DNA of 64,000 nt from Treponema sp. (GCA_017934745.1 JAGBIY010000051.1:62001-126000); one strand, 5' to 3'. Counted from the stretch's first letter, positions 16,746 to 25,605 are shown. Notes: generated by a model from the sequence alone, not told the origin. Program-made: numbers and translations.

Positions 16746-18269
16746 TCATTTCGCGTCGACTGAAGAAGCTGATTCCGAGGCAGAGTTCTTTTCCTCCGAC
16801 ACGACAGCTTCATTCTCTTCGGCAGGAAGTTTCGGAGCGTCCTGGTTCTTTATTCTCTCAAGCCGCTCGTCCTTCTTCTCTTTCGGAAGGGCTGGAGCGT
16901 TGTCCTTGATTTTCTCGCCGGCGGACTTTTTCTTCTCCTCAGGCATCTTCGGAGCGACAGTGTCGGAAGTGGACATGCGCTCCTCCTTCTTCGCCTCCGC
17001 CTTGCTTTCTTCTGGAAGAGCCGGAGCCGACGGATTGTCGATGTATTCGCCCTTCCTCTTGGAGTCTCCGCTTTTCGGGAGAGAAGGAGCCTGGCTGTCG
17101 GAAGAGTTGACTTGCTCTCCGCTGTTCCGCTTCCTTCTCTCGACCGGAAGGGCCGGTGCCTGGCTCTCGCTTGAGTCGAGCTGCTCTCCACTGTTCTGTT
17201 TTCTTCTCTCGACCGGAAGTGCCGGTGCTTGGCTCTCGCTCGTGTCGAGCTGCTCTCCACTGTTCTGGCTTCTCCTCTCGACCGGAAGGGCCGGTGCTTG
17301 GCTCTCGCTTGAGTCGAGCTGCTCTCCCCTGTATCTTTGGCTTCTGTTCTCGACAGGAAGGGCCGGTGCTTGGCTCTCGCTTGAGTCGAGCTGCTCTCCG
17401 CTGTATCTTTGGCTTCTGTTCTCGACGGGAAGGGCTGGCGCCTGGCTCTCGCTCGTGTCGAGCTGCTCTCCGCCGTATTTGTTGACGCGCTCCAGAGGAA
17501 GGCCGGGGGCAGCAGCTTCGCTGTCGGACATGAGTTCATGAGGGCCTTCAGAGCCGTCGTCGGCCGAAGTGCGGAGCAAATCCTGCACGAGTTCAGGGCC
17601 GAGACGCTTCCTGTAGTCTATCTCCTCGTTCAAAAGCGCGATGAGCCGCTCTATCTCCGGCCGCTGCGGAGTGTCCGGCTTCAGCTCCAGATAAAGAACA
17701 TAGTCGTCGCGAGCCTCCTCTATCTTGTCCTGGCGAAGGAATGCGTTCGCGAGGTTGAGCGTCGCGGGGGCGTACTGGGAATCCACGCCACGGGACTTTT
17801 CATAGAGGGATGCGGCCTTCATGTACTGGCCAAGAGCGTACGCGGCGTTGCCCTCGTTGAAGTAGAGGACCTTGTAGTTCGTCCCCTCCTTGGAAAGGCC
17901 AAGCTCGCAGACGTCAATCGACTTCTGGTACTCTTCAATCTGGTAGTACGCAGCTGAAAGATAGACATAGACATCGGGATTGTAAGCGTCATGCTTCTCG
18001 TCTCCGAGGAACGCTTCGAGGAGAGGAATCGCCTCGGCCGGCTTGTTCAGCTGGAAAGCCTCGACAGCTTCCTCGTAGGCGTCCTGCCTGTCGGCGGCAG
18101 CTTTTCGCTCGACGCGCTCCCGTTCGCGCTCCCTTGCCGCCTCCCGGTCGGCCTTGGTCTTTTTAGCGTCCGCCGAGAACGCGGAACCGGAAAGAACCAA
18201 CGCGGCGAAAGCCATGCAGAGCGTCTTCCGTAGATTATCCTTCAAAAAAATAATTCTTTCGTGTTTCAT
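16746..18269 (-). CDS. Secreted TPR protein with a tandem-repeat C-terminal region
   Basis: 507 residues. The N-terminus has a basic stretch and a hydrophobic segment (TLCMAFAALVLSGSAFSADA) that should act as a signal peptide, then an Arg/Glu-rich helix (KADREAARERERERVERK). Residues about 65-230 are TPR units (YVYLSAAYYQIEEYQKSIDV, AAYALGQYMKAASLYEKSRG). Residues 267-383 hold five near-identical repeats of 23-24 residues (core GEQLDSSESQAPALPVE), followed by degenerate copies of an APALP motif to the end. The repeat part is acidic, Pro-rich and likely disordered. The function is unknown; a periplasmic or outer-membrane scaffold would fit. The start is uncertain because no ribosome-binding site is visible. 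Confidence 0.75.
   Translation of the reverse strand: MKHERIIFLKDNLRKTLCMAFAALVLSGSAFSADAKKTKADREAARERERERVERKAAADRQDAYEEAVEAFQLNKPAEAIPLLEAFLGDEKHDAYNPDVYVYLSAAYYQIEEYQKSIDVCELGLSKEGTNYKVLYFNEGNAAYALGQYMKAASLYEKSRGVDSQYAPATLNLANAFLRQDKIEEARDDYVLYLELKPDTPQRPEIERLIALLNEEIDYRKRLGPELVQDLLRTSADDGSEGPHELMSDSEAAAPGLPLERVNKYGGEQLDTSESQAPALPVENRSQRYSGEQLDSSESQAPALPVENRSQRYRGEQLDSSESQAPALPVERRSQNSGEQLDTSESQAPALPVERRKQNSGEQLDSSESQAPALPVERRKRNSGEQVNSSDSQAPSLPKSGDSKRKGEYIDNPSAPALPEESKAEAKKEERMSTSDTVAPKMPEEKKKSAGEKIKDNAPALPKEKKDERLERIKNQDAPKLPAEENEAVVSEEKNSASESASSVDAK
17121..17471 (-). repeat. Intragenic minisatellite, five units of 69-72 bp
   Basis: The units are 72, 72, 69, 69 and 69 bp, in frame, and nearly identical at DNA level. 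A sixth, diverged copy lies at 17052-17120. The multiples of three preserve the reading frame when copies are gained or lost. High identity suggests recent expansion by slippage or recombination. Confidence 0.9.
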
Positions 18270-18327
18270 AATTCAGAAAATACCTTAAATTGTTTTCACT
18301 TTATATTCGGCAAATCATAACCTTTAT

Positions 18328-18356
18328 TTGACATAGACACCCAAAAAGTCTACTCT
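18328..18356 (+). promoter_or_regulatory. Possible promoter of the TPR membrane protein gene
   Basis: A perfect TTGACA at 18328-18333 is followed after 17 nt by TACTCT, a weak -10. The start codon at 18427 has GGAGGT 10 nt upstream. The -35 is convincing; the -10 is less so. Confidence 0.45.
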
Positions 18357-18426
18357 AAAATAATAATCATCATACAAAAAAACAAAGTCATAGGCATTAT
18401 GAATTTAAGCGGAGGTCAACAATACA

Positions 18427-19797
18427 ATGGCGACAATGATTCCATTGCTCATAATATTAATTCTTGTAGCGGCTATTATCGTTCTTGGAATATTAGCGCT
18501 CAAGTCCATAATGCAACCTAAGAAACTGGATTCAATAACGAAACTCATCAAGCAGCAGAAATACACCGCTGCCGAAAGGGTGGCGAAAAGCCTGATATCA
18601 AAGAATCCAAGGAACTATCTTGCGCACTACTATCTTGGAAACGCTTATCTCGCGGACAAAAAGAACGAGCTGGCCCTCATGGAATTCAAGCTGGTCAATC
18701 AGAACGCGATTTTCAACGGGGACATTCCAGAGAAAGACTTCAGGAAGCAGATTTCGCAGCTCTTCGTGAAATTCAACCAGACCGACGACGCCCTCAAGGA
18801 GTACCTGCTCCTCACGAAGCTCGATCCGTCAGACGCGGAGAACTACTACATGTGCGGAAAACTCTACGAGCAGAAAGGCCGCTCCGACCTCGCCACGGGA
18901 TTCTACCAGAAGGCCATACAGCACAACAAGAAGCACGTCAAGGCACATTCGGCGTACGCGCTCTCGCTCCTCAGGGGCAAGCAGTACTCAGATGCGAAGA
19001 AGGAGATTGATCTCGCAATCTCGCTCAGCCCAGACACATATTCTTCATATTACTATCTCGGAAAAATATACAAAGAGCAGAAGGACTACCCGAACGCGAT
19101 AAAGGCGCTCGAAAAAGCCCTCAGAGACCCGGAATTCAGGCAGAAGGCTCTCCTGGAGAGGGGCTCCTGCTACATGATGGCGAACTCCATAGACAACGCG
19201 CTCTCGGAATTCGACAAGGCCGTCAGGGCTTCCAAGGACGAGAACGCGCAGGAGACGCTCTACGCGCGGTATTTCCTAGCCGCGTGCTACGAGAAGACGA
19301 GGAACATAGACAAGGCAATCGAGCAGTGGCAGATAATATACAAGAGGAACCACTCGTTCAGGGACGTCGGCGCGAAGCTCTCCGAGTACAAGGACCTCCA
19401 GACGAACGACAGCCTAAAAGAATACCTCACATGCTCGTCTACGGCTTTTGTCGACCTCTGCAAGACGGCGGCGTCTGGCGGACTGAACATGATATCCCAG
19501 AAGACGGAAGCGCAGAAATGGGGAGTGAGGCTCTACGCGATAGAGCAGAAGAAGGACGACTGGATGAACGTGAGGAAGCAGCTGTACATGATCGACTTCC
19601 ACAGGGAGACGGATCCGATAGAGGACGTCGAAATCAGGACTGTCCTCGACACGGCGAAGTCCAAGAACTGCGTGAAGGTGTTCGTCTGCACAAGCTCCGG
19701 CTTCACGAGCGCGGCGGTCGGATTCGCGGAGAACAGGCCGATAGAGCTGATCGGAAAAGAAAAGCTGGAGCAGCTGCTGGCCAAGGCAGGAATATGA
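18427..19797 (+). CDS. Membrane-anchored TPR protein with C-terminal Mrr-like (restriction-endonuclease-fold) domain
   Basis: 456 residues. One N-terminal membrane helix (about residues 4-26, PLLIILILVAAIIVLGILAL) anchors the protein, with the rest probably cytoplasmic. Residues about 30-310 are at least six TPR units. The last 120 residues end in VKVFVCTSSGFTSAAVGFAENRPIELIGKEKLEQLL, which resembles the closing part of Mrr-type nuclease-fold domains (typically vtsg-FT..A..fA....IeLidg..L..l). The usual D...QxK catalytic pattern is not clearly kept; an EQK triplet nearby is the only candidate. I do not know its function. GGAGGT precedes the ATG. It leads a same-strand series that includes a phosphoesterase and a ParB-like protein. 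Confidence 0.7.
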   Translation: MATMIPLLIILILVAAIIVLGILALKSIMQPKKLDSITKLIKQQKYTAAERVAKSLISKNPRNYLAHYYLGNAYLADKKNELALMEFKLVNQNAIFNGDIPEKDFRKQISQLFVKFNQTDDALKEYLLLTKLDPSDAENYYMCGKLYEQKGRSDLATGFYQKAIQHNKKHVKAHSAYALSLLRGKQYSDAKKEIDLAISLSPDTYSSYYYLGKIYKEQKDYPNAIKALEKALRDPEFRQKALLERGSCYMMANSIDNALSEFDKAVRASKDENAQETLYARYFLAACYEKTRNIDKAIEQWQIIYKRNHSFRDVGAKLSEYKDLQTNDSLKEYLTCSSTAFVDLCKTAASGGLNMISQKTEAQKWGVRLYAIEQKKDDWMNVRKQLYMIDFHRETDPIEDVEIRTVLDTAKSKNCVKVFVCTSSGFTSAAVGFAENRPIELIGKEKLEQLLAKAGI

Positions 19798-19804
19798 CAA
19801 ATCC

Positions 19805-19830
19805 GCCCGGAGCTTGAATGCATTCCGGGC
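19805..19830 (+). other. Intergenic hairpin
   Basis: GCCCGGA and TCCGGGC form a 7-bp GC-rich stem with a 12-nt loop, 5 nt after the TPR gene's stop. Only a short AAATTTT follows, so it may be a weak terminator or an mRNA-stabilising stem within the operon. Confidence 0.4.
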
Positions 19831-19864
19831 AGTCCAAATTTTCAAGTAAAGAACAGGAACCACA

Positions 19865-20617
19865 ATGAAAATCCTTTGCGTTTCGGATCAGATAGACCCA
19901 CTTGTATACAGCACAAAAGTCAAGGAGCGATTCCAGGACATAGACTTGGTGCTGTGCGCCGGGGACCTTCCTTCGGAATACATCGATTTCATAGTCTCGT
20001 CGCTGAACAAGCCGACGTATTTCATATTCGGAAACCACAATCTTTCGGAATTCGGGCTTTACCACAAGATAAAGCAGCGGAAAGGGGCGCACCCAACGCT
20101 CCAGGACGAAAAGAGCGCGTACGACCTTGAAGGAAGCCACGGAGCGGACTACATAGGATTCAAGACGCATGTCAACAAGAAGCTCCTGGTGGAAGAGAAC
20201 GGAAAGAAACGCCCGCTCCTGATTGCGGGAGTCTCAGGCTCCATAAAATACAACGGAGCGCTGAGCCAGTACACGAACATGGAAATGATGCTTTACCTGC
20301 TAAAGATGGTTCCCTCCCTGCTCTTCAACAAAATCAGATATGGAAAGTACCTTGACATTTTCCTGACGCACGCATCCCCCCGGCACATACACGACAGAGA
20401 GGATCCGTGCCACATAGGGTTCGAGTGCTTCAACTGGTTCATACAGAAATTCGCGCCGACATATCTGGTGCACGGCCACATACACCTGTACGACATGAAC
20501 GAGAAGAGAATCACGGAAGTCGAGACGAAGAACGGGGTCACATCCGTGGTCAACGCATACAGCTATGTGATAATAGAGCTGCCTAGAAAGACGGCGAGCG
20601 AAGAGCCAATACAATAA
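19865..20617 (+). CDS. Calcineurin-like metallophosphoesterase
   Basis: 250 residues with the order of motifs of this superfamily: CVSDQID (first metal site), LVLCAGDLPSE, FGNHNLSE (GNH), FLTHASPRH and LVHGHIHLYD. These ligands bind two metal ions for phosphoester hydrolysis. The first motif normally reads DxH; here the histidine is replaced (D-Q-I), so one metal ligand may be missing or come from elsewhere. The substrate is unknown. AGGAACC precedes the ATG. It is followed 17 nt downstream by the ParB-like gene. Confidence 0.8.
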   Translation: MKILCVSDQIDPLVYSTKVKERFQDIDLVLCAGDLPSEYIDFIVSSLNKPTYFIFGNHNLSEFGLYHKIKQRKGAHPTLQDEKSAYDLEGSHGADYIGFKTHVNKKLLVEENGKKRPLLIAGVSGSIKYNGALSQYTNMEMMLYLLKMVPSLLFNKIRYGKYLDIFLTHASPRHIHDREDPCHIGFECFNWFIQKFAPTYLVHGHIHLYDMNEKRITEVETKNGVTSVVNAYSYVIIELPRKTASEEPIQ

Positions 20618-20634
20618 AAAAAGGAAATTAAAAA

Positions 20635-21600
20635 ATGAGCGACCAAATGCTTTCCGCGCAAACGGAAGACGACTTCACAAAAGCTAGACACAAGGCGCTG
20701 TTCAACGAGGTGCAGCACTTTTTGAATCCAGAGGAGGCCACATTGATTTCGTTCTCCGACATCAAGAACCTCCTGCGGCCGAAAAACGAAGTGTACATGG
20801 GCATGAAGACGGTGCCCGTAAACATGATTGTAGGAAGCGAGGGCCGGTACCAGGACTTCGACAACAAATTCTTCCCGAAGAACATGCACCTCAAGACGAG
20901 ATGGGAGCACATAGACATGGCCCACATACAGGACATATCGCTCCCCTCTATTTCGCTTTACGAACTGGGAGGCGTCTACTTCGTCAGAGACGGGAACCAC
21001 AGGGTCTCCGTCGCGAAAGCCAAGGGAATCGAATTCATAGACGCGGAAGTCGTCAGCCTGCAAAGCGAGATAAAGCTGCGTCCGGGAGACTCCCTCCAGA
21101 AGATGGTCAAACAAGTCATAGAATACGAGAAGAGGGTCTTCTACGGGGAGACGGGATTCGGGGACGTGACGGATTTCTGGTGCCTGGACTTTTCGATTCC
21201 AGGACAGTACGACGTGATATACAACCACATACTCACCCACAAGTACTACATAAACATGAACAAGACCGAGGAAATAGGCATGGACAAGGCCATGATGTCG
21301 TGGTTCCTGACGGTGTACATGCCTGTCATCAAGGTAATCGACAAGCACAAGATAATGAAGGCGTTCAAGAAGAGGACGAAAAGCGACCTTTACGTCTGGG
21401 TCATAAAGTACTGGGACGAAATAAAGCAGAAGTTCGGGGAAGACTATTCGATAGACGACATGGCGGACTCCTTCCTGGCGAAATTCGGAGAACGGCCGCT
21501 TTCGAAAAGAATCTGGAACAAGATAACAGGATTTTTCCTCAAGAAAAAAATAGAAGAAACCGACATGAACAGAGCGGACCATGAACAAAAAAACACTTGA
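20635..21600 (+). CDS. ParB/Srx-fold domain protein of unknown function
   Basis: 321 residues. Residues about 50-140 match a ParB/sulfiredoxin-type fold: VPVNMIVGSEGRYQDFD, then SLYELGGVYFVRDGNHRVSVAKAKG, where the GNHRV segment is the usual nucleotide-binding signature. No ParB helix-turn-helix follows. The C-terminal 180 residues are rich in Lys, Tyr and Trp and are not recognised. This domain can bind CTP or ATP in other families, so a nucleotide-dependent regulator is possible. AAGGAAA precedes the ATG. The phosphoesterase partner lies directly upstream; a new promoter follows. Confidence 0.55.
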   Translation: MSDQMLSAQTEDDFTKARHKALFNEVQHFLNPEEATLISFSDIKNLLRPKNEVYMGMKTVPVNMIVGSEGRYQDFDNKFFPKNMHLKTRWEHIDMAHIQDISLPSISLYELGGVYFVRDGNHRVSVAKAKGIEFIDAEVVSLQSEIKLRPGDSLQKMVKQVIEYEKRVFYGETGFGDVTDFWCLDFSIPGQYDVIYNHILTHKYYINMNKTEEIGMDKAMMSWFLTVYMPVIKVIDKHKIMKAFKKRTKSDLYVWVIKYWDEIKQKFGEDYSIDDMADSFLAKFGERPLSKRIWNKITGFFLKKKIEETDMNRADHEQKNT

Positions 21601-21650
21601 GAATGGCTATCGGACGGCTTTTTCCACAAAAGCCCCCGAAGTATTTTTCC

Positions 21651-21679
21651 TTGACGGTAAAAATGTTCGATGGTAATAT
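21651..21679 (+). promoter_or_regulatory. Promoter of the partner-switching operon
   Basis: TTGACG and TAATAT are separated by exactly 17 nt. A second -10-like TATAAT lies at 21689-21694 just upstream of the ribosome-binding site GGGAG. Confidence 0.55.
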
Positions 21680-21712
21680 TTAAATTCGTATAATAAAAAA
21701 GGGAGATAGAAG

Positions 21713-23395
21713 TTGAACACTGACACAATAGCAAACATTCCACTCATCTTCACTGCCGTGCTCGCAGTCTTTATAATCGCGCTTCTTGTCGTGACAAAAA
21801 TCAGGAAGACTGCGAAAGTTAGCTTCATATCTTTCTTCGCGCTGATTGTGCTCATCGTGGCGTGTGTCCGGGCGTTGTTCAATTCAGGAATGCTCGCATT
21901 CAACCTCATGATACTATTGGCGACGGTGTTGCTCATTCCATACTGCGTCATGCTTGCGTTCGGGAAACCAAAAGAGGAAAGCAAGCGACCGGAGGAAGAA
22001 GAATCAGCCCCTGCAGAGCAGAACATACAGCAGACAGTCGTACAGGAGATAAAACCGGAGGAAGTGAGTCTCCTCGACAAAGGCCGGGAATTCATTTCAA
22101 TAGCGGCGAACACGTTCCTTGAAGTCAAGGGGTCGGGGGATTCAGCGAAAGGCGGAGAACAGGACCTTCTAGACAGCATAAACAAGGCATGCATGGAGGT
22201 CACTGGAGCAGACGGCGGAGCGGTCCTCCTTGTAGACGAATTCGACGACGTCATATCAGTGAAGTCTTTCATGGGAGACTTTCCACCGCCGTACAAGCTG
22301 CCCGAAGACCTCCCCCACAAGCAGATAAGGGTATCGACAAGTTTCAAGTACGCCCAGTTCCCGCTCAGAGACAACATATTCGGAGAAATAGCGAGTTCGG
22401 GAGCGGCGGAACTCATAACCGTGCCGAAGATTGACGATAGAATTTACGAGAACGGACCGGAGGATTTTCTCAAGCTAGGAAGCTTCATGTTCGTCCCCCT
22501 CAAGATAAGGGAGAAGGATGTCGTAATAGGTCTCATCGCTCTCTCGCGCGCTCCAAGCAAGGATACGTTCACCGAGTCGGAATTCAACTATGCGCAGACG
22601 CTCGGCGACTTCGCGGAGTCCGCCCTCAAGACAACGCTGAATTTCAAGCAGTACAGGGAGCAACAGGAGTTGACGAGGGAAAGCGGTATCGCTACGGATC
22701 TCCAAGTGTCGTTGCTTCCGAAAAAGCTTCCTCCGATACCGGGAGTGTCGTTCGGATGCTTCATGGAACAGACGGCGGGAGTGTGCAGCGACGCATACGA
22801 TGTCGTTCCAGCGCGGCAGGACAGGACATCGTTCGTCCTCATGGATGTCGCCGGAAAGGGAATGACGTCCCTTCTAGTGATTACGATGATACGCGCGATG
22901 CTCAGGCTCATAGTGAACACCACACAGTCGGCAGGAACAATACTGAGCTGGGCGAACAGGGGAATATGCGCGGAGAACACGCTCGACCACTTTGCGTCGG
23001 TCGCCCTGCTAAACTACGATGCGACAAAGAGGAAGGTGCAGCTGGCAACGAGCGGAACGATTCCAGTTCTCAGATACAACGCCACGAAGGGCGCGGTGGA
23101 GAGCGTGTCCGTCAGCTGCGAGCCTATCGGTGTCGAAAAGAGCAAGACTTACAAGGACATAGAGTTCATAGCTGGAAAAGGAGACATTCTCATAACATAC
23201 ACGGATGGACTTGCGGAAGCCTTGAATTCAAGCGGAAAGCAGTACAACGTGTCGAACATGTACAATATAATCAAAGAAAATTGTAAATTATCGGGAAAAG
23301 AAATCGCCAATTTGATAAAATCGGATATGAAGAAGTTCGTCGGAACAGAATCGCTGCATGATGACCAGACGCTTCTTGTCATTAAAATTCAGTAA
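21713..23395 (+). CDS. Membrane GAF-PP2C (SpoIIE/RsbU-type) serine phosphatase
   Basis: 560 residues. Three hydrophobic helices (about 8-27, 35-57, 60-82) are followed by a charged linker, a GAF-like sensor domain (about 150-310), and a SpoIIE-type PP2C phosphatase domain (about 320-560). Phosphatase motifs include FVLMDVAGKGMTSLL, LDHFASVALLNYD and ILITYTDGLAEALNSSG. Such phosphatases dephosphorylate a STAS-domain anti-anti-sigma factor, here most likely the product of the next gene. The signal sensed by the GAF or membrane part is unknown. The start is TTG with GGGAG upstream. The gene is 24 nt from its STAS partner. Confidence 0.85.
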   Translation: MNTDTIANIPLIFTAVLAVFIIALLVVTKIRKTAKVSFISFFALIVLIVACVRALFNSGMLAFNLMILLATVLLIPYCVMLAFGKPKEESKRPEEEESAPAEQNIQQTVVQEIKPEEVSLLDKGREFISIAANTFLEVKGSGDSAKGGEQDLLDSINKACMEVTGADGGAVLLVDEFDDVISVKSFMGDFPPPYKLPEDLPHKQIRVSTSFKYAQFPLRDNIFGEIASSGAAELITVPKIDDRIYENGPEDFLKLGSFMFVPLKIREKDVVIGLIALSRAPSKDTFTESEFNYAQTLGDFAESALKTTLNFKQYREQQELTRESGIATDLQVSLLPKKLPPIPGVSFGCFMEQTAGVCSDAYDVVPARQDRTSFVLMDVAGKGMTSLLVITMIRAMLRLIVNTTQSAGTILSWANRGICAENTLDHFASVALLNYDATKRKVQLATSGTIPVLRYNATKGAVESVSVSCEPIGVEKSKTYKDIEFIAGKGDILITYTDGLAEALNSSGKQYNVSNMYNIIKENCKLSGKEIANLIKSDMKKFVGTESLHDDQTLLVIKIQ

Positions 23396-23419
23396 AATAT
23401 CAGTCAAAAGGAGTTTTAT

Positions 23420-23758
23420 ATGGAACTGAAAATCAGAAAAAATGGAGAAGTCTATATCATCGACGTTGCTGGTGAGATGGATCTCTACAATTCATACAAG
23501 CTCAAAGAGCTTGTCATGAAAATGCTTGAGAAAAACGTAAAGAGCTTCATAATCAATTTGGAGCAGGTAGACTACATAGACTCGTCCGGAATCGGAGCGT
23601 TGATTTACATCTGTTCCACAATCAAGAAGATGAATCTCAAACTCGCAATTTCGAACGTTCACGGCTCTGTAAAGAAAGTCATCGAACTCACGAAGCTCAC
23701 CGCCTATTTCCCTATCGCGAACAGCGTGGAAGAAGCGCTTCTCATGGTGAACGAGTAG
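23420..23758 (+). CDS. Anti-sigma factor antagonist (STAS domain)
   Basis: 112 residues forming a single STAS domain (FIINLEQVDYIDSSGIGALIYI). The conserved DSSG serine is the usual phosphorylation site. In its unphosphorylated form such a protein binds the anti-sigma kinase and frees the target. AAGGAG precedes the ATG. Its upstream neighbour is the matching phosphatase and its downstream neighbour the kinase, a complete partner-switch set. Confidence 0.92.
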   Translation: MELKIRKNGEVYIIDVAGEMDLYNSYKLKELVMKMLEKNVKSFIINLEQVDYIDSSGIGALIYICSTIKKMNLKLAISNVHGSVKKVIELTKLTAYFPIANSVEEALLMVNE

Positions 23759-23789
23759 TTTTCAATAGCAAATTATCCAGGAGTACGAC

Positions 23790-24341
23790 ATGGAAGAGAT
23801 AAAAGAATTGAGATCGGACGACAATGATCCGCTCTTCGACACAACAAACATGCTTTACAAGGAATTTCCTTCAGACTTTAGGCAGATTCGGTATTTTACG
23901 TTGTTGATTGTCCAGTCCGCCCCTCTTGAAATAAAGGAAATCAACCTCCTTGAACAGCAGATAAGCGAAGTCATAAAGAACGCAGTGAAGCACGGCAACA
24001 ACTGCGACATAAACAAGAAGGTGAAGGTGTGGTATTCGTTCAGCGCGACACACGCGCACCTCATTGTCAAGGACGAAGGAGAAGGCTTCAAGGACCTTGA
24101 GAAATGGAACGAGTTCAACAGGAACAGGCTTTCATGCCTCCACAACTCCAACTTCGAAGAGCTTGCGAACTATGTTTCGTTCCGCACAAAGAAGTCGGAC
24201 GACCAGGACGGAGGAAACGCTCTGTTCGCGGCGCTTGAGTATTGGAACGGAGGTTTCGTCTACAACGGACAGAGAAACGGAGTGGCGATGCTCAAGAAAT
24301 TCCAGAAGAAGCACATCGGCCTTGCGGTAGAAGCTGAATAA
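23790..24341 (+). CDS. Anti-sigma factor / serine kinase (RsbW-like HATPase)
   Basis: 183 residues with a GHKL ATPase fold: N-box EVIKNAVKHGNN, G1-box VKDEGEGF, and a GGNALF segment in place of the usual G2 loop. Family members phosphorylate the STAS partner and hold a sigma factor or another regulator inactive. No sigma factor gene is adjacent, so the output is unknown; in other spirochaetes such modules may control something else. CCAGGAG precedes the ATG. A terminator follows 17 nt after the stop. Confidence 0.85.
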   Translation: MEEIKELRSDDNDPLFDTTNMLYKEFPSDFRQIRYFTLLIVQSAPLEIKEINLLEQQISEVIKNAVKHGNNCDINKKVKVWYSFSATHAHLIVKDEGEGFKDLEKWNEFNRNRLSCLHNSNFEELANYVSFRTKKSDDQDGGNALFAALEYWNGGFVYNGQRNGVAMLKKFQKKHIGLAVEAE

Positions 24342-24357
24342 CGACAGCATACAAAAA

Positions 24358-24396
24358 AAGCCCAATTCCACACGGATTTGGGCTTTTTTCTTTTTC
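24358..24396. terminator. Bidirectional terminator
   Basis: Stem AAGCCCAA / TTTGGGCTT with an A-run on the left and a T-run on the right serves both the partner-switch operon (+) and the convergent glycosyltransferase gene (-). Confidence 0.85.
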
Positions 24397-24426
24397 AGTC
24401 AATTTTTAGATTTCCACGGAACTTTG

Positions 24427-25605
24427 TCATCTTTTCTTTGACAAAATTTTTTTGGCTTCGGCGAAAACATCTTCGCACGTTTTTTTCCATGTGAAGCGGG
24501 CGGACCACGAAAGCGCATTCTCCGCCATCTTTTTTCTGGAGGCGACGGAGGCGTCGTCTGATTGCGAGAGCTTCTCCATGGCGGACGACATCTCGGGGAC
24601 GGAATTTCCGTCGAAGTAAATCGCATTCTCACCCGCGACCTCAGGGATTCCCCCGTTTTTCGCGCACGCGACTGGAATCCCCATCGCCATGGCTTCAATC
24701 ACGGGCATTCCGACGCTCTCGCACACGGAAGGGTATATGCAAGCTTCCGCGCCGGCGTACAACTCCGGATAGTTCTCGTGAGGATAGTAGCCGGTTATGA
24801 AGATGTCCGTCGCGAACGGAGACTCAAGGGCGGCTTTCTGCACCTGCTCGAAGCAACTGCCCTCCCCTCCCGCAAGCACAAGCCTGTGGGGAAGGTTCGA
24901 CCGCGCCTTGAATTCGGAAAAAGCCTTTATCAACTCGCAATGGCGCTTCAACGGGGAAGACATCTTGGACACATATATGAAATACGGCTTCTGCACGGCG
25001 AACGGCTTTATGTCGACTATTTCGGAGTCGGATGCGCGCGGATAGAAAATGGAATGGTCCAGGCCGTTGTGCACGACAGAAACTGAATCGGAATGCAGGT
25101 GCATGGCCTTCAACTCTTTTTTGACGAACTGGGTTGGAACTATTATCTTTTTGAAATTGCGCAGCGAAACCCTCAATTTCATGCGTGAATAGAACGGCAA
25201 AGCCTCGACTTTGGAGGTCAACAAATCGTTCACAATCAAAACGGACGGAATCTGGCACTTTACAGGCAGGAAGGATATGCCGAGGAAAATCACGACATCG
25301 TACCCCTGCTTCCTGAAAAACGAGTTGCAGCCGAAAGCGTGCCACAGACGAACGCCGGAAGGAGTCGCAGGAAGTTCGACGGAGAAATAAGAGACCTTCA
25401 CTTCCTCAGACATTTCCGAACTGGATTGAGATACGTCGGAAATGAAGTCTTCAAAATCATCTCTGTCGGACTCCAACCCGAACAGTTCAATATCCAAAGG
25501 ACCATCTATTTTCGACTGGGGGAGGTTCTTCAATATGCTGTTCAAGTACATGCCAGCATTGTTTTTTCCATGACCGCAATCGAACGTGTCTATGCCAACT
25601 TTCAT
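24427..25605 (-). CDS. Glycosyltransferase family 1/4
   Basis: 392 residues from the ATG at 25605 (MKVGIDTFDCGHGKNNAGMY), which is the natural GT4 start with the glycine-rich donor loop. The C-terminal GT-B half holds PYFIYVSKMSSPLKRH, RLVLAGGEG, and ACIYPSVCESVGMPVIEAMAMGIPVAC, the EX7E-type donor site of retaining GT4 enzymes. It transfers a sugar from a nucleotide donor, with an acceptor that cannot be read. A longer frame exists upstream but runs into the divergent promoter and has no ribosome-binding site. It appears to be a single-gene unit. Confidence 0.85.
   Translation of the reverse strand: MKVGIDTFDCGHGKNNAGMYLNSILKNLPQSKIDGPLDIELFGLESDRDDFEDFISDVSQSSSEMSEEVKVSYFSVELPATPSGVRLWHAFGCNSFFRKQGYDVVIFLGISFLPVKCQIPSVLIVNDLLTSKVEALPFYSRMKLRVSLRNFKKIIVPTQFVKKELKAMHLHSDSVSVVHNGLDHSIFYPRASDSEIVDIKPFAVQKPYFIYVSKMSSPLKRHCELIKAFSEFKARSNLPHRLVLAGGEGSCFEQVQKAALESPFATDIFITGYYPHENYPELYAGAEACIYPSVCESVGMPVIEAMAMGIPVACAKNGGIPEVAGENAIYFDGNSVPEMSSAMEKLSQSDDASVASRKKMAENALSWSARFTWKKTCEDVFAEAKKILSKKR

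Noticed and set aside
17121..17471. CRISPR-like regular array
   Set aside because: The units are contiguous and coding, with no variable spacers and no cas genes.
20563..21588. 341-codon frame on the minus strand
   Set aside because: Antisense to the ParB-like gene; the plus-strand product has a plausible start and ribosome-binding site.
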